NCBI GenBank assembly: GCA_017466965.1
Contig: JAFTTD010000364.1
Coordinates: 1 to 6,695 of the forward strand
Source: Bacteroidaceae bacterium
GTDB taxonomy: Bacteria > Bacteroidota > Bacteroidia > Bacteroidales > Bacteroidaceae
Reading direction: 5' to 3'
Length of the DNA: 6,695 bases
Shown: piece after piece, positions 1 through 5,869 of the stretch
How positions within the stretch are numbered: the stretch's first letter is position 1
How the letters are laid out: each line of letters starts with the position of its first letter
Notes under the pieces: model-generated
Seen by the model: only the letters and a program-made list of their open reading frames with translations
What the model was told of the DNA's origin: nothing
Databases searched by the model: none
Program-made: the position numbers and the translations under genes

Positions 1-579
1 CCTATCATCTGTTATGAAGATTACAAGAAATTTGCTAAGGCATCATGCGGTAAGCAGGTTCCGCGTATGGAGGTAAAGATTGACAGTCCTGATCCGCATA
101 ATATCCCTGGCGAGATTATTTGTCGTGGAACAAATGTCATGCTTGGCTACTATAAGAATGAGGAAGCTACTAAAGAAGCTATTGATGCAGATGGTTGGCT
201 TCACACTGGCGACCTTGGCACTATTGATAAGGACGGAAATGTCTTTATACGTGGTCGCAAGAAGAGCATGCTTTTAGGTGCAAATGGCCAGAACGTATAT
301 CCAGAGGAAGTGGAAGATACACTGCTTTCACAGAGCATCTTTGATGAGTGTGTGGTTGTTCAGCGTGGCGAGAAGCTCATCGGACTTGTGTATGTTTCAG
401 ACGCATCTCTTGAGAGTAAAGGGCTTACTAAGCAGGAAGTGAAGGATTCAATGGAGGCATATCGTCGTACTATAAATGCAGCTTTGACTAAATTTGCCAA
501 TCTTTCAGCACTTGAACTCAGGGATGAAGAGTTTATTAAGACTCCAAAGAAGAATATCAAAAGATATTTGTATAGCTGA
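1..579 (+). CDS. AMP-forming long-chain acyl-CoA ligase, C-terminal part (5' truncated by window)
   Basis: This is the C-terminal 192 residues of an ANL-superfamily adenylating enzyme, probably a long-chain fatty acid--CoA ligase (fatty acid + ATP + CoA to acyl-CoA + AMP + PPi, cytoplasmic or membrane-associated). The frame is open from base 1, so the ATG at 67 is internal; family members are usually 550-600 residues. Visible motifs are GEIICRGTNVMLGYY (97-141), the ATP-ribose-binding GWLHTGDLG (193-219), the hinge region RGRKKSMLLGANGQNVYPEEVE in parts (250-315), and a C-terminal TPKKNIKR (541-564). The last motif corresponds to A10, which normally carries the catalytic lysine. Aligned on IKR, that position reads Asn with Lys just before it, so lysine placement is unusual or family-specific. 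The stop codon overlaps the next start by one base, which suggests co-transcription. Substrate chain length cannot be told from this fragment. Confidence 0.9.
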   Translation, partial: PIICYEDYKKFAKASCGKQVPRMEVKIDSPDPHNIPGEIICRGTNVMLGYYKNEEATKEAIDADGWLHTGDLGTIDKDGNVFIRGRKKSMLLGANGQNVYPEEVEDTLLSQSIFDECVVVQRGEKLIGLVYVSDASLESKGLTKQEVKDSMEAYRRTINAALTKFANLSALELRDEEFIKTPKKNIKRYLYS

Positions 580-581
580 TG
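577..581 (+). promoter_or_regulatory. TGATG stop/start overlap, likely translational coupling
   Basis: The ligase stop TGA (577-579) and the regulator start ATG (579-581) share one base. No purine-rich Shine-Dalgarno stands directly upstream, so re-initiation by ribosomes finishing the ligase is the simplest way to start the regulator. The start is supported because a signal peptide begins exactly there. Confidence 0.75.
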
Positions 582-3065
582 TGGCGTTTTCTTCTCCTTT
601 TATGCTTCTCTTCACTGTTTGTGACAAGGTCATTCGCACAGTTCGAACAATGGAAGTTTACACGGATTGATGCGTCAGACGGATTGAGCGACAATAGTGT
701 TCAGCATATACTTCAGTTGCCAGATGGGAGGCTTGCTGTAACGACAGCCGGAAATATAAATCTGTATGATGGTTCGCAGTTCAAGTATATTCATGGCAAT
801 GACAGTTGCGTACGCAGGCTTGAAGATTACAATGGTGCATACCATGTGTATGCAGACTATGAAGAAAGGCTTTGGGTGAAAGACTGGTACAGAGTAAGGT
901 GCTTCGATCTTGTGCATCTGAAATACATATCTGACATTGACAGCCTGATAGCATCAAAAGGAGTGGAAGCATCGAAAGTTACAGACCTTTTCGTTGATTC
1001 AGAAAGTGAAATTTGGTATATAACCTCCGACAGCATCATTCGTTGTGGAGAAAGACAGACGCGAATCTCATGGCCAAAGAATGTAGGACATCTGCAGGAT
1101 GTGGATGTTCATGATGGTAGGGCATATCTTTTTTTCTCAGACAGCTATTTGATATGCTACAGCCTTAGCGATGGGAGAGAACTATACAGAAAACAGGCTA
1201 TTGCTGACGGCAATGAACTTTTCAAGAACACATCATTGGTAATTAAAGCCAATGGTGTGTTTTATCAGTTACGCACAGGCGACCAGTCGGTTTGCCTTTC
1301 ATTTGATCCTGTATCCAGAGAGTGGAGGGAACTTCTGAGGGTTCCATATACGCTTCACACGCTCATATCATTTTCCAAGAACGACATTCTCATCACCAGC
1401 AGCGAACATTTATGGCATATAGATGCATCTTCCGCTGTTTCTAAGCCGGTATTGTCCATAAACGTCAATGGAAAGAAAAAGGACACCTCCTGTTTCAATA
1501 CCATATTCAAGGACTTGCAGGGAGGCATTTGGATTGGAACATACGATGGCGGACTGTTCTATGCGCATGAGTCGCAATTCAGGTTCAAATCGGCACGCTT
1601 CTTGTCGGAATTAGGACTAAGTTCTGATTCTGTAGATGTTGTGAGCCGTTTTTCTCAAACCTCAGAAGAAGGTTCATTCAACTGCCGTCTGACTGATTCT
1701 CAGGGCTATGAATGGGCCGGAACTTCAGATGGTTTGCTTATGCGTAGAAGCAAGGCGGATGTGTGGCAAGCCATACACAGTGAAGACGGGCTTACAAACA
1801 ACTACATACATTCGCTTGCCGAAGACCGCAAAGGTAATGTGTGGGTAGGAACAAGCTATGGTATAAACTGCGTGAAGACTGATGCTGAGAATGTGTCTAT
1901 AAAAAGCTATACAGAGACAGATGGCACTTTGGTGGGCCCGTATCGTACAGGGAAGGCGATGCTGATGCCGAGCGGACAGATGCTGTTTCAAGGCAGAGAC
2001 GGATACACAATGTTCCATCCCGACAGTCTTCAGCTTGCCACGCCGCTTAAACGCCCTATGCTCATTGGCGTGTCGGTCAATGGGGAGAGGCTGAAGCATG
2101 GAAGCAGATTGATGCAGAAGTCAGAGGCATACACCAATGAATTTGTTTTCAGCCACAACGAGAATTCCATTTCGTTCGACATTTCAGCCTTGAATTTCGT
2201 TCATCCTCATCATACATTGTTCCGGTACCGCATATTCAAGCCGGGCAAGGAGGAACAGAACGAGTGGACTGTCAAGAAGGCAAACGAGACGGGCGGAATG
2301 GTAGATAGCAAGGGTGCGCTACATCTTACATTGCTTCGCATATTGCCAGGCAGCTATACCTTGCAAGTTCAGTCTTCCATAGGCGACAGTTCCAGTGATA
2401 TTTTGGAGTTGCGTTTCAGGGTCAATCCGCCATGTTGGCAAACTCCGCTTGCAAGAATACTGTTCGTGGTGCTCATCTTGCTGGTGATAACAGCATCCTT
2501 CATATCATATACCCGCATATCAAGAGCCAGGATGCGCCGCCGTCACAAGGAAGAGATTCTGCTCATGAGAATACACAATCTCATAGAAAGATGCAAGGAG
2601 TATGAGGAAAGCGTGAAGTGCAGAGTCCCTTCGGAAAACATGGAATATGACTGTAAGGAAAATTTGGCAGTGAAAGACATTTCTGAAAATGCAGAACAGG
2701 ATAATGGTGATAATGCCACAGACAGGTGCATATCAGAGGAAGACAGCGAGTTCATACGCCAGGCTATTGAATTGGTTGAAAAAAACATCGATACTCGCGG
2801 ATATACGGTGGAACAGCTTAGCAGGGACTTGTGCATGGAGCGAACGGGACTGTATAAGAAAATGACAACTCTGCTCGACAAGTCGCCGAGCCTCTTCATC
2901 AGAGGCATACGTCTGCAGCATGCAGCATCGCTCCTAAAGGAAGGCAAGCTGAGTGTTGCCGAGATAGCAGAGCGCACAGGGTTCAGTTCTTCAAGCCATC
3001 TTAGCAGGTGCTTCCAGGAAGAATGGGGATGTACGCCAAAGGGGTTTAAGGAGTTAAGGAGTTAA
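579..3065 (+). CDS. Membrane-spanning propeller-sensor AraC-type transcriptional regulator (HTCS-like, without kinase or receiver)
   Basis: This 828-residue protein probably senses a periplasmic ligand and binds DNA through a cytoplasmic AraC-type domain. Seen in order: a signal peptide (1-20, cleavage after SFA); propeller-type repeats to about residue 510, clearest at DGLSDNSVQHILQLPDG (34-50), IFKDLQGGIWIGT (309-321) and DGLTNNYIHSLAEDRKGNVW (403-422); a Y_Y_Y-like domain (about 522-615); one membrane helix (about 627-645) followed by an Arg-rich stretch, which puts the C-terminus inside; an acidic, partly coiled linker (646-724); and an AraC domain with two helix-turn-helix units (743-762 and about 791-812). 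Classical hybrid two-component regulators of Bacteroidetes are about 1300-1400 residues because they carry HisKA, HATPase and receiver domains; none fits in this linker. The gene overlaps the ligase by one base. The final codons ELRS and the stop lie inside an octamer repeat array. Its target is inferred to be the downstream fimbrial operon. Confidence 0.9.
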   Translation: MWRFLLLLCFSSLFVTRSFAQFEQWKFTRIDASDGLSDNSVQHILQLPDGRLAVTTAGNINLYDGSQFKYIHGNDSCVRRLEDYNGAYHVYADYEERLWVKDWYRVRCFDLVHLKYISDIDSLIASKGVEASKVTDLFVDSESEIWYITSDSIIRCGERQTRISWPKNVGHLQDVDVHDGRAYLFFSDSYLICYSLSDGRELYRKQAIADGNELFKNTSLVIKANGVFYQLRTGDQSVCLSFDPVSREWRELLRVPYTLHTLISFSKNDILITSSEHLWHIDASSAVSKPVLSINVNGKKKDTSCFNTIFKDLQGGIWIGTYDGGLFYAHESQFRFKSARFLSELGLSSDSVDVVSRFSQTSEEGSFNCRLTDSQGYEWAGTSDGLLMRRSKADVWQAIHSEDGLTNNYIHSLAEDRKGNVWVGTSYGINCVKTDAENVSIKSYTETDGTLVGPYRTGKAMLMPSGQMLFQGRDGYTMFHPDSLQLATPLKRPMLIGVSVNGERLKHGSRLMQKSEAYTNEFVFSHNENSISFDISALNFVHPHHTLFRYRIFKPGKEEQNEWTVKKANETGGMVDSKGALHLTLLRILPGSYTLQVQSSIGDSSSDILELRFRVNPPCWQTPLARILFVVLILLVITASFISYTRISRARMRRRHKEEILLMRIHNLIERCKEYEESVKCRVPSENMEYDCKENLAVKDISENAEQDNGDNATDRCISEEDSEFIRQAIELVEKNIDTRGYTVEQLSRDLCMERTGLYKKMTTLLDKSPSLFIRGIRLQHAASLLKEGKLSVAEIAERTGFSSSSHLSRCFQEEWGCTPKGFKELRS

Positions 3066-3156
3066 GAAGTTGAGGAGTTGAGGAGTTAAGGAGTTGAGGA
3101 GTTAAAGGAGTTAAAGAAGTTGGGGAGTTCAGAAGTTCAGGAGTTGAGGAGTTCAG
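3051..3156 (+). repeat. Tandem octamer array A, consensus GAGTTRAG (13 units)
   Basis: Thirteen head-to-tail units can be read: GAGTTAAG at 3051 and 3059, AAGTTGAG 3067, GAGTTGAG 3075, GAGTTAAG 3083, GAGTTGAG 3091, 9-bp GAGTTAAAG at 3099 and 3108, AAGTTGGG 3117, GAGTTCAG 3125, AAGTTCAG 3133, GAGTTGAG 3141 and GAGTTCAG 3149. A degenerate unit (GGTTTAAG) precedes at 3043. The first two units encode the last residues and stop codon of the regulator; the rest is its 3' untranslated region. Two units carry one extra A, which suggests slippage. Confidence 0.95.
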
Positions 3157-3188
3157 ACGTTACCATAGGGTGTTATTGCCTACCTTAT

Positions 3189-3252
3189 AACCTTAAAACC
3201 TTAAAACCTCAAAACCTTAAAACCTCACAACCTCACAACCTTGCAACTTTAT
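3189..3252 (+). repeat. Tandem octamer array B, consensus AACCTYAA (8 units)
   Basis: Eight octamers follow 32 bases after array A: AACCTTAA at 3189 and 3197, AACCTCAA 3205, AACCTTAA 3213, AACCTCAC 3221 and 3229, AACCTTGC 3237 and AACTTTAT 3245. A degenerate unit (TACCTTAT) precedes at 3181. The reverse complement is TTRAGGTT, which matches array A read as TTRAGGAG at six of eight positions with the same A/G alternation at the third base. The two arrays therefore look like diverged inverted relatives and could pair in RNA as six-bp helices separated by two-base mismatches. Confidence 0.9.
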
Positions 3253-3262
3253 CCCAGAGAAC

Positions 3263-3350
3263 AAATGCAGGCTCGTAAAATAATAAATGTAGGCTCAGAA
3301 AAATGTAAATGAGGGCTCAAAAATATTTAAACGCAGGCTCGTTGATGATA
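3263..3350 (+). repeat. Four contiguous 22-bp tandem repeats, core AAAYGCAGGCTC
   Basis: The cores are AAATGCAGGCTC (3263), AAATGTAGGCTC (3285), AAATGAGGGCTC (3307) and AAACGCAGGCTC (3329), spaced exactly 22 bp apart. The remaining 10 bases of each unit are A/T-rich and less conserved. The fourth core is the 5' arm of the terminator hairpin that follows. In RNA, the first core could also pair fully with the same 3' arm, using one G-U pair. Confidence 0.93.
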
Positions 3351-3368
3351 CGATGAGCCTGCGTTTTT
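3329..3368 (+). terminator. Rho-independent-type terminator after the regulator
   Basis: A perfect 12-bp stem pairs AAACGCAGGCTC (3329-3340) with GAGCCTGCGTTT (3355-3366) across a 14-base loop. The T run at 3364-3368 overlaps the end of the stem. It lies about 260 bases past the regulator stop and upstream of the fimbrial promoter, so it probably closes the ligase-regulator transcript. The A-rich 5' side means some activity on the opposite strand is possible, but no minus-strand gene needs it. Confidence 0.75.
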
Positions 3369-3386
3369 CTGTATTACGCAACGGTG

Positions 3387-3421
3387 TATAGTATTTTTAT
3401 TGGTTTTTATAGTATTTTAAT
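3387..3421 (+). promoter_or_regulatory. Two 14-bp direct repeats 21 bp apart, candidate AraC-type operator
   Basis: TATAGTATTTTTAT (3387-3400) and TATAGTATTTTAAT (3408-3421) match at 13 of 14 positions with a 21-bp start-to-start distance, so both face the same side of the helix. The downstream copy ends nine bases before the putative -33 box at 3431. AraC-family activators bind paired direct-repeat half-sites with this spacing next to the promoter, for example araI1/I2 of AraC. The gene immediately upstream encodes an AraC-domain regulator. Because the sequence is A/T-rich, coincidence is not excluded. Confidence 0.5.
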
Positions 3422-3430
3422 TCTTGGTAA

Positions 3431-3462
3431 TTTGTAATATGTAAAAAATAATTTGATATTTG
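3431..3462 (+). promoter_or_regulatory. Bacteroidetes-type promoter for the fimbrial operon
   Basis: TTTG (3431-3434), a 20-base spacer, then GATATTTG (3455-3462) fits the Bacteroidetes primary-sigma consensus TTTG-N19-21-TAnnTTTG with one mismatch (G for the first T). Transcription would begin near 3468-3470, leaving a leader of about 37-40 bases before the ATG at 3507. It lies after the terminator and next to the direct repeats. Confidence 0.55.
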
Positions 3463-3506
3463 CAACTCATTATATCCTATGCTAATAATTTAGATGTAGA
3501 GTTGAG

Positions 3507-4784
3507 ATGATTGGGAAGCTCGTCATATTGATGTCGTTATTTTTCTTTCTGCCTGATAAAGCTTTTTCACAGGCGGATACATTGACGAGTAACCATGCTT
3601 TTGAAGTTTCTTCAAAGGATTTCTTTATCTGTTATCCCGTTTCGCGCACCCATAGTCAGGACAACTATTTGGGCAATGATACAAGCCTTGTGGAAATTAG
3701 GGAATATCTGAAACTCTCACCTCGTATTGACAGTATCGTTATTTATTCATACGCCTCTCCTGAAGGTCCGTATAATTTCAACAAATATCTATCGCGCGAA
3801 CGTGGTCTTACTGCCTTTAAATATATAAAGGAGCACATGGCTGAACGATTTGCCAAGAATGTTGATTCCATTGTGCGTTTCAGCCCGCTGGCAGAAAACT
3901 GGCGCGGACTTCGCGAAGAGGTCGTCAAATGCTACAGCAGAAATGACATTGGCGAGGTGCTTGAGATATTAGACCGCACGGATATAAACGACGAACAGCG
4001 CAAGACGTTGCTCAAGCGGTTGGACGGTGGTGCTTCATGGCAGTTTATACTGAAGAACTGCATGCCTCAGCTTCGCCACGCAACGTGGAAGTTTGTGGGC
4101 ATACACCCAATGCAGATGCCAAGCCTGAGGCCTGTGAATACAAACGCGTTCTTCATCTTTCCCGAGATTGACCGGGAAATAGCAACTCTGCCGGAATTAG
4201 ATGACAAGCATACAATACTGGCGCTGAAAACCAATCTTCTGTATGATTTGGTCTCGTGGGTGAACTTCTCTGTTGAAGTGCCGGTATATCGCGACAGGTG
4301 GTCTGTGCTGTACTATCATCAATTCCCGTGGTGGCGTTGGGGCAAGGCCGACAACGAATTCTGTATGCGTTTCCTGTCTATAGGTGCAGAGGCAAGATAC
4401 TGGTTCCGTCCTATGCCGAGACTTGAGACGTCGAGACGCGTGAAGCGCGACAAACTCATGGGACATTTCGTGGGTATATATGCTGAGTCTGGAAAATGGG
4501 ACTTTGAGCGCAAGCGCGACATCTGTTATCAGGGAGAGCACTGGAGTGCCGGTTTGTCATACGGATACGCAATGCCGATAGGCAAGCGCCTCAATCTGGA
4601 ATTTTCCCTCTCAGTAGGATACGCTTCGATACCGCATCGCAACTATTATCCGTCAGACGATTACAAGCTATTGATACATAATCCTGAGAAGGATGGCACA
4701 TGGCATTACTTTGGTCCTACAAAGGCGCAGGTGTCGCTTGTGCTGCCAATACTCGTGAAAACAAGGAAAGGAGGTGCGAAATGA
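3507..4784 (+). CDS. OmpA-like/DUF3575 outer-membrane protein of a fimbrial operon
   Basis: This 425-residue protein has a signal peptide (1 to about 21, ending AFSQA). A region about 60-150 resembles an OmpA-like fold, with SYASPEGPYNFNKYLSRERG at 81-100. From about 238 (LALKTNLLYDLVSW) to the C-terminus it resembles DUF3575, with alternating aromatic and polar strands that suggest an outer-membrane barrel. Genes with this pairing commonly open Bacteroidales fimbrial clusters; their biochemical role is not established, and an envelope anchoring or assembly role is inference. In the OmpA-like motif the arginine of LSxxR is kept (R99), but the usual diaminopimelate-binding Asp position is Ser84, so peptidoglycan binding is doubtful. 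The ATG directly follows an isolated GAGTTGAG octamer and has no other clear Shine-Dalgarno. The stop overlaps the next start (ATGA). Confidence 0.87.
   Translation: MIGKLVILMSLFFFLPDKAFSQADTLTSNHAFEVSSKDFFICYPVSRTHSQDNYLGNDTSLVEIREYLKLSPRIDSIVIYSYASPEGPYNFNKYLSRERGLTAFKYIKEHMAERFAKNVDSIVRFSPLAENWRGLREEVVKCYSRNDIGEVLEILDRTDINDEQRKTLLKRLDGGASWQFILKNCMPQLRHATWKFVGIHPMQMPSLRPVNTNAFFIFPEIDREIATLPELDDKHTILALKTNLLYDLVSWVNFSVEVPVYRDRWSVLYYHQFPWWRWGKADNEFCMRFLSIGAEARYWFRPMPRLETSRRVKRDKLMGHFVGIYAESGKWDFERKRDICYQGEHWSAGLSYGYAMPIGKRLNLEFSLSVGYASIPHRNYYPSDDYKLLIHNPEKDGTWHYFGPTKAQVSLVLPILVKTRKGGAK
4766..4776 (+). promoter_or_regulatory. Extended Shine-Dalgarno sequence for the DUF5119 gene
   Basis: GAAAGGAGGTG is complementary over 11 bases to the expected Bacteroidetes 16S rRNA 3' tail (CACCUCCUUUC). 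GGAGG ends six bases before the ATG at 4781. It lies within the last codons (RKGGAK) of the upstream gene. Most Bacteroidetes genes lack such a site, so this one stands out, and it fixes the start at 4781. Confidence 0.8.
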
Positions 4785-5869
4785 GTAAGAAACTGTTCTT
4801 TCTCATGAAGTCGGCAGTACTTTCCATCCTGCTCTTCACCTCTTGTGAGCACCGTCCGCTGGTCGATTTGAATGAAATCCATTATGTCAGGATTTATCTT
4901 GACGAGAGATTGAGAAACGTGAACTTCGGATTTTATGACGAAACAAAGGAAAAGCCGGAATACGAAACTCCGAAAGTAATGCGAGTGGCATTGTTCGACC
5001 CTACTGATGGAAGTCTGCGTTCAGAAAGATACCTTCGTGATGTGGGACAGGACGAAAAAGGTACATACATTCATGGGTATATCTCTGCAGAGGCAGGAAC
5101 GTACAACCTTGTGGCATACAATTTCGACACAAGTACCCTGAAGGTGAGAAACGACAAATGGTACACCGGGATGGAAGCATATACAACGGTTGTAAGTGAC
5201 AACATCAGAGAAAAACTTGAGAGCGCACGTTCTGCACAGGATGAGGAAGAGAACAATGACATAGAACTGATGCAGGAGATAAAGGAAGAAATTCTATATG
5301 AGCCGGAGCACTTTTTTGTAAACTCTTCTGAATGGGTGAATGTGGAGATTACGGACAAGGCTGATACGCTGAAAACAGCAGATGGTGAGGACTTTGTGGC
5401 TAGATCCCTGGTCAAGACATATTATATGCAAGTCAATGTGAAGGGAGTGGAATATGTTACCTCTGCCTCGGCACTCATAACAGGAATGGCTGGCTCAGTG
5501 ACGGTCTATAACGGTGAGCACAACAGGGATAACCCTGCAAGCATATATTTCACTATGAAGAACGATGCTGTTGTCAGACGTAATAGCGACGGAGTAGCTA
5601 CGGCATACGCAAACTTCAACACATTCGGAAAACTAAAGGATGTAGAAGGATATATATACATTACGTTCCAGTTCAATACCGTATGGGGTACTGTTCAGAC
5701 AGAAACCATAAAGGTGACAGATATGTTTGAAACTCAACAGGTAAAAGAAAACCAATGGATCATCATTGACAAGGTGATAGAGATTGTGCCGCCGGAAGGA
5801 GAAACGACTGGCGGAATGTCACCAGGTGTTGGTGAATGGGAACAAGTAGAAGGAGATATTACTGTTTAG
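4781..5869 (+). CDS. DUF5119 lipoprotein, Mfa2/FimB-like fimbrial accessory protein
   Basis: This 362-residue lipoprotein starts MSKKLFFLMK, with a lipobox LFTSC that puts the lipidated cysteine at residue 22, followed by EHRPLVDLNEIHYVRIYLDE. That opening, the internal TYNLVAYNFDT and VTSASALITGMAGS, the QVKENQWIIID segment and the Gly/Pro-rich tail ending GEWEQVEGDITV all fit the DUF5119 family as I recall it. These proteins sit between DUF3575 and fimbrillin genes in Bacteroidales and by position and lipidation resemble FimB/Mfa2 anchor or assembly subunits. Their exact role is unknown. An acidic, helix-prone segment (about residues 138-165) interrupts the otherwise strand-rich sequence. 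The gene overlaps the upstream one by four bases (ATGA) and has a full Shine-Dalgarno, so it is probably translated by both coupling and direct initiation. Confidence 0.87.
   Translation: MSKKLFFLMKSAVLSILLFTSCEHRPLVDLNEIHYVRIYLDERLRNVNFGFYDETKEKPEYETPKVMRVALFDPTDGSLRSERYLRDVGQDEKGTYIHGYISAEAGTYNLVAYNFDTSTLKVRNDKWYTGMEAYTTVVSDNIREKLESARSAQDEEENNDIELMQEIKEEILYEPEHFFVNSSEWVNVEITDKADTLKTADGEDFVARSLVKTYYMQVNVKGVEYVTSASALITGMAGSVTVYNGEHNRDNPASIYFTMKNDAVVRRNSDGVATAYANFNTFGKLKDVEGYIYITFQFNTVWGTVQTETIKVTDMFETQQVKENQWIIIDKVIEIVPPEGETTGGMSPGVGEWEQVEGDITV

Larger units (their letters stand above)
3066..3506. other. 441-bp intergenic region between regulator and fimbrial operon
   Basis: I see no credible coding frame here on either strand. 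From left to right it holds the remainder of octamer array A (to 3156), a 32-base spacer, octamer array B (3189-3252), four 22-bp units (3263-3350), a terminator hairpin ending about 3368, two direct repeats (3387-3421), a promoter-like pair (3431-3462) and an approximately 40-base leader up to the ATG at 3507. The right half is strongly A/T-rich. Confidence 0.85.

Noticed and set aside
67..579. Complete 170-residue protein starting at ATG 67
   Set aside because: The same frame is open back to base 1 and encodes sequence continuous with the adenylating-enzyme fold, so this is an internal methionine of a larger truncated gene.
1725..2099. Minus-strand open frame of 124 codons
   Set aside because: It is antisense to the propeller-coding part of the regulator, where the plus strand has clear domain motifs; its own translation has no recognisable motif.
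2543..2977. Minus-strand open frame of 144 codons
   Set aside because: It is antisense to the linker and AraC domain of the regulator, is rich in Ser/Leu/Arg as expected of a shadow frame, and has no recognisable domain or start signal.
3066..3262. Insertion-sequence remnant as the source of the repeats
   Set aside because: There are no terminal inverted repeats of IS type, no target duplication and no transposase fragment; the structure is simple tandem octamers.
3263..3366. Possible CRISPR array
   Set aside because: The units are contiguous 22-bp repeats with A/T-rich divergent halves, not repeats with unique 30-base spacers, and no cas gene is present.
3370..3506. Invertible (phase-variable) promoter, common for Bacteroides surface structures
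   Set aside because: I found no pair of inverted repeats flanking the promoter; the repeats here are direct, and no recombinase gene is in the window.
4700..4780. In-frame upstream ATG at 4700 giving a 389-residue version of the DUF5119 protein
   Set aside because: The extra 27 residues lie within the DUF3575 gene, do not form a signal peptide, and would bury the lipobox. The ATG at 4781 has a perfect Shine-Dalgarno and gives a proper lipoprotein signal.
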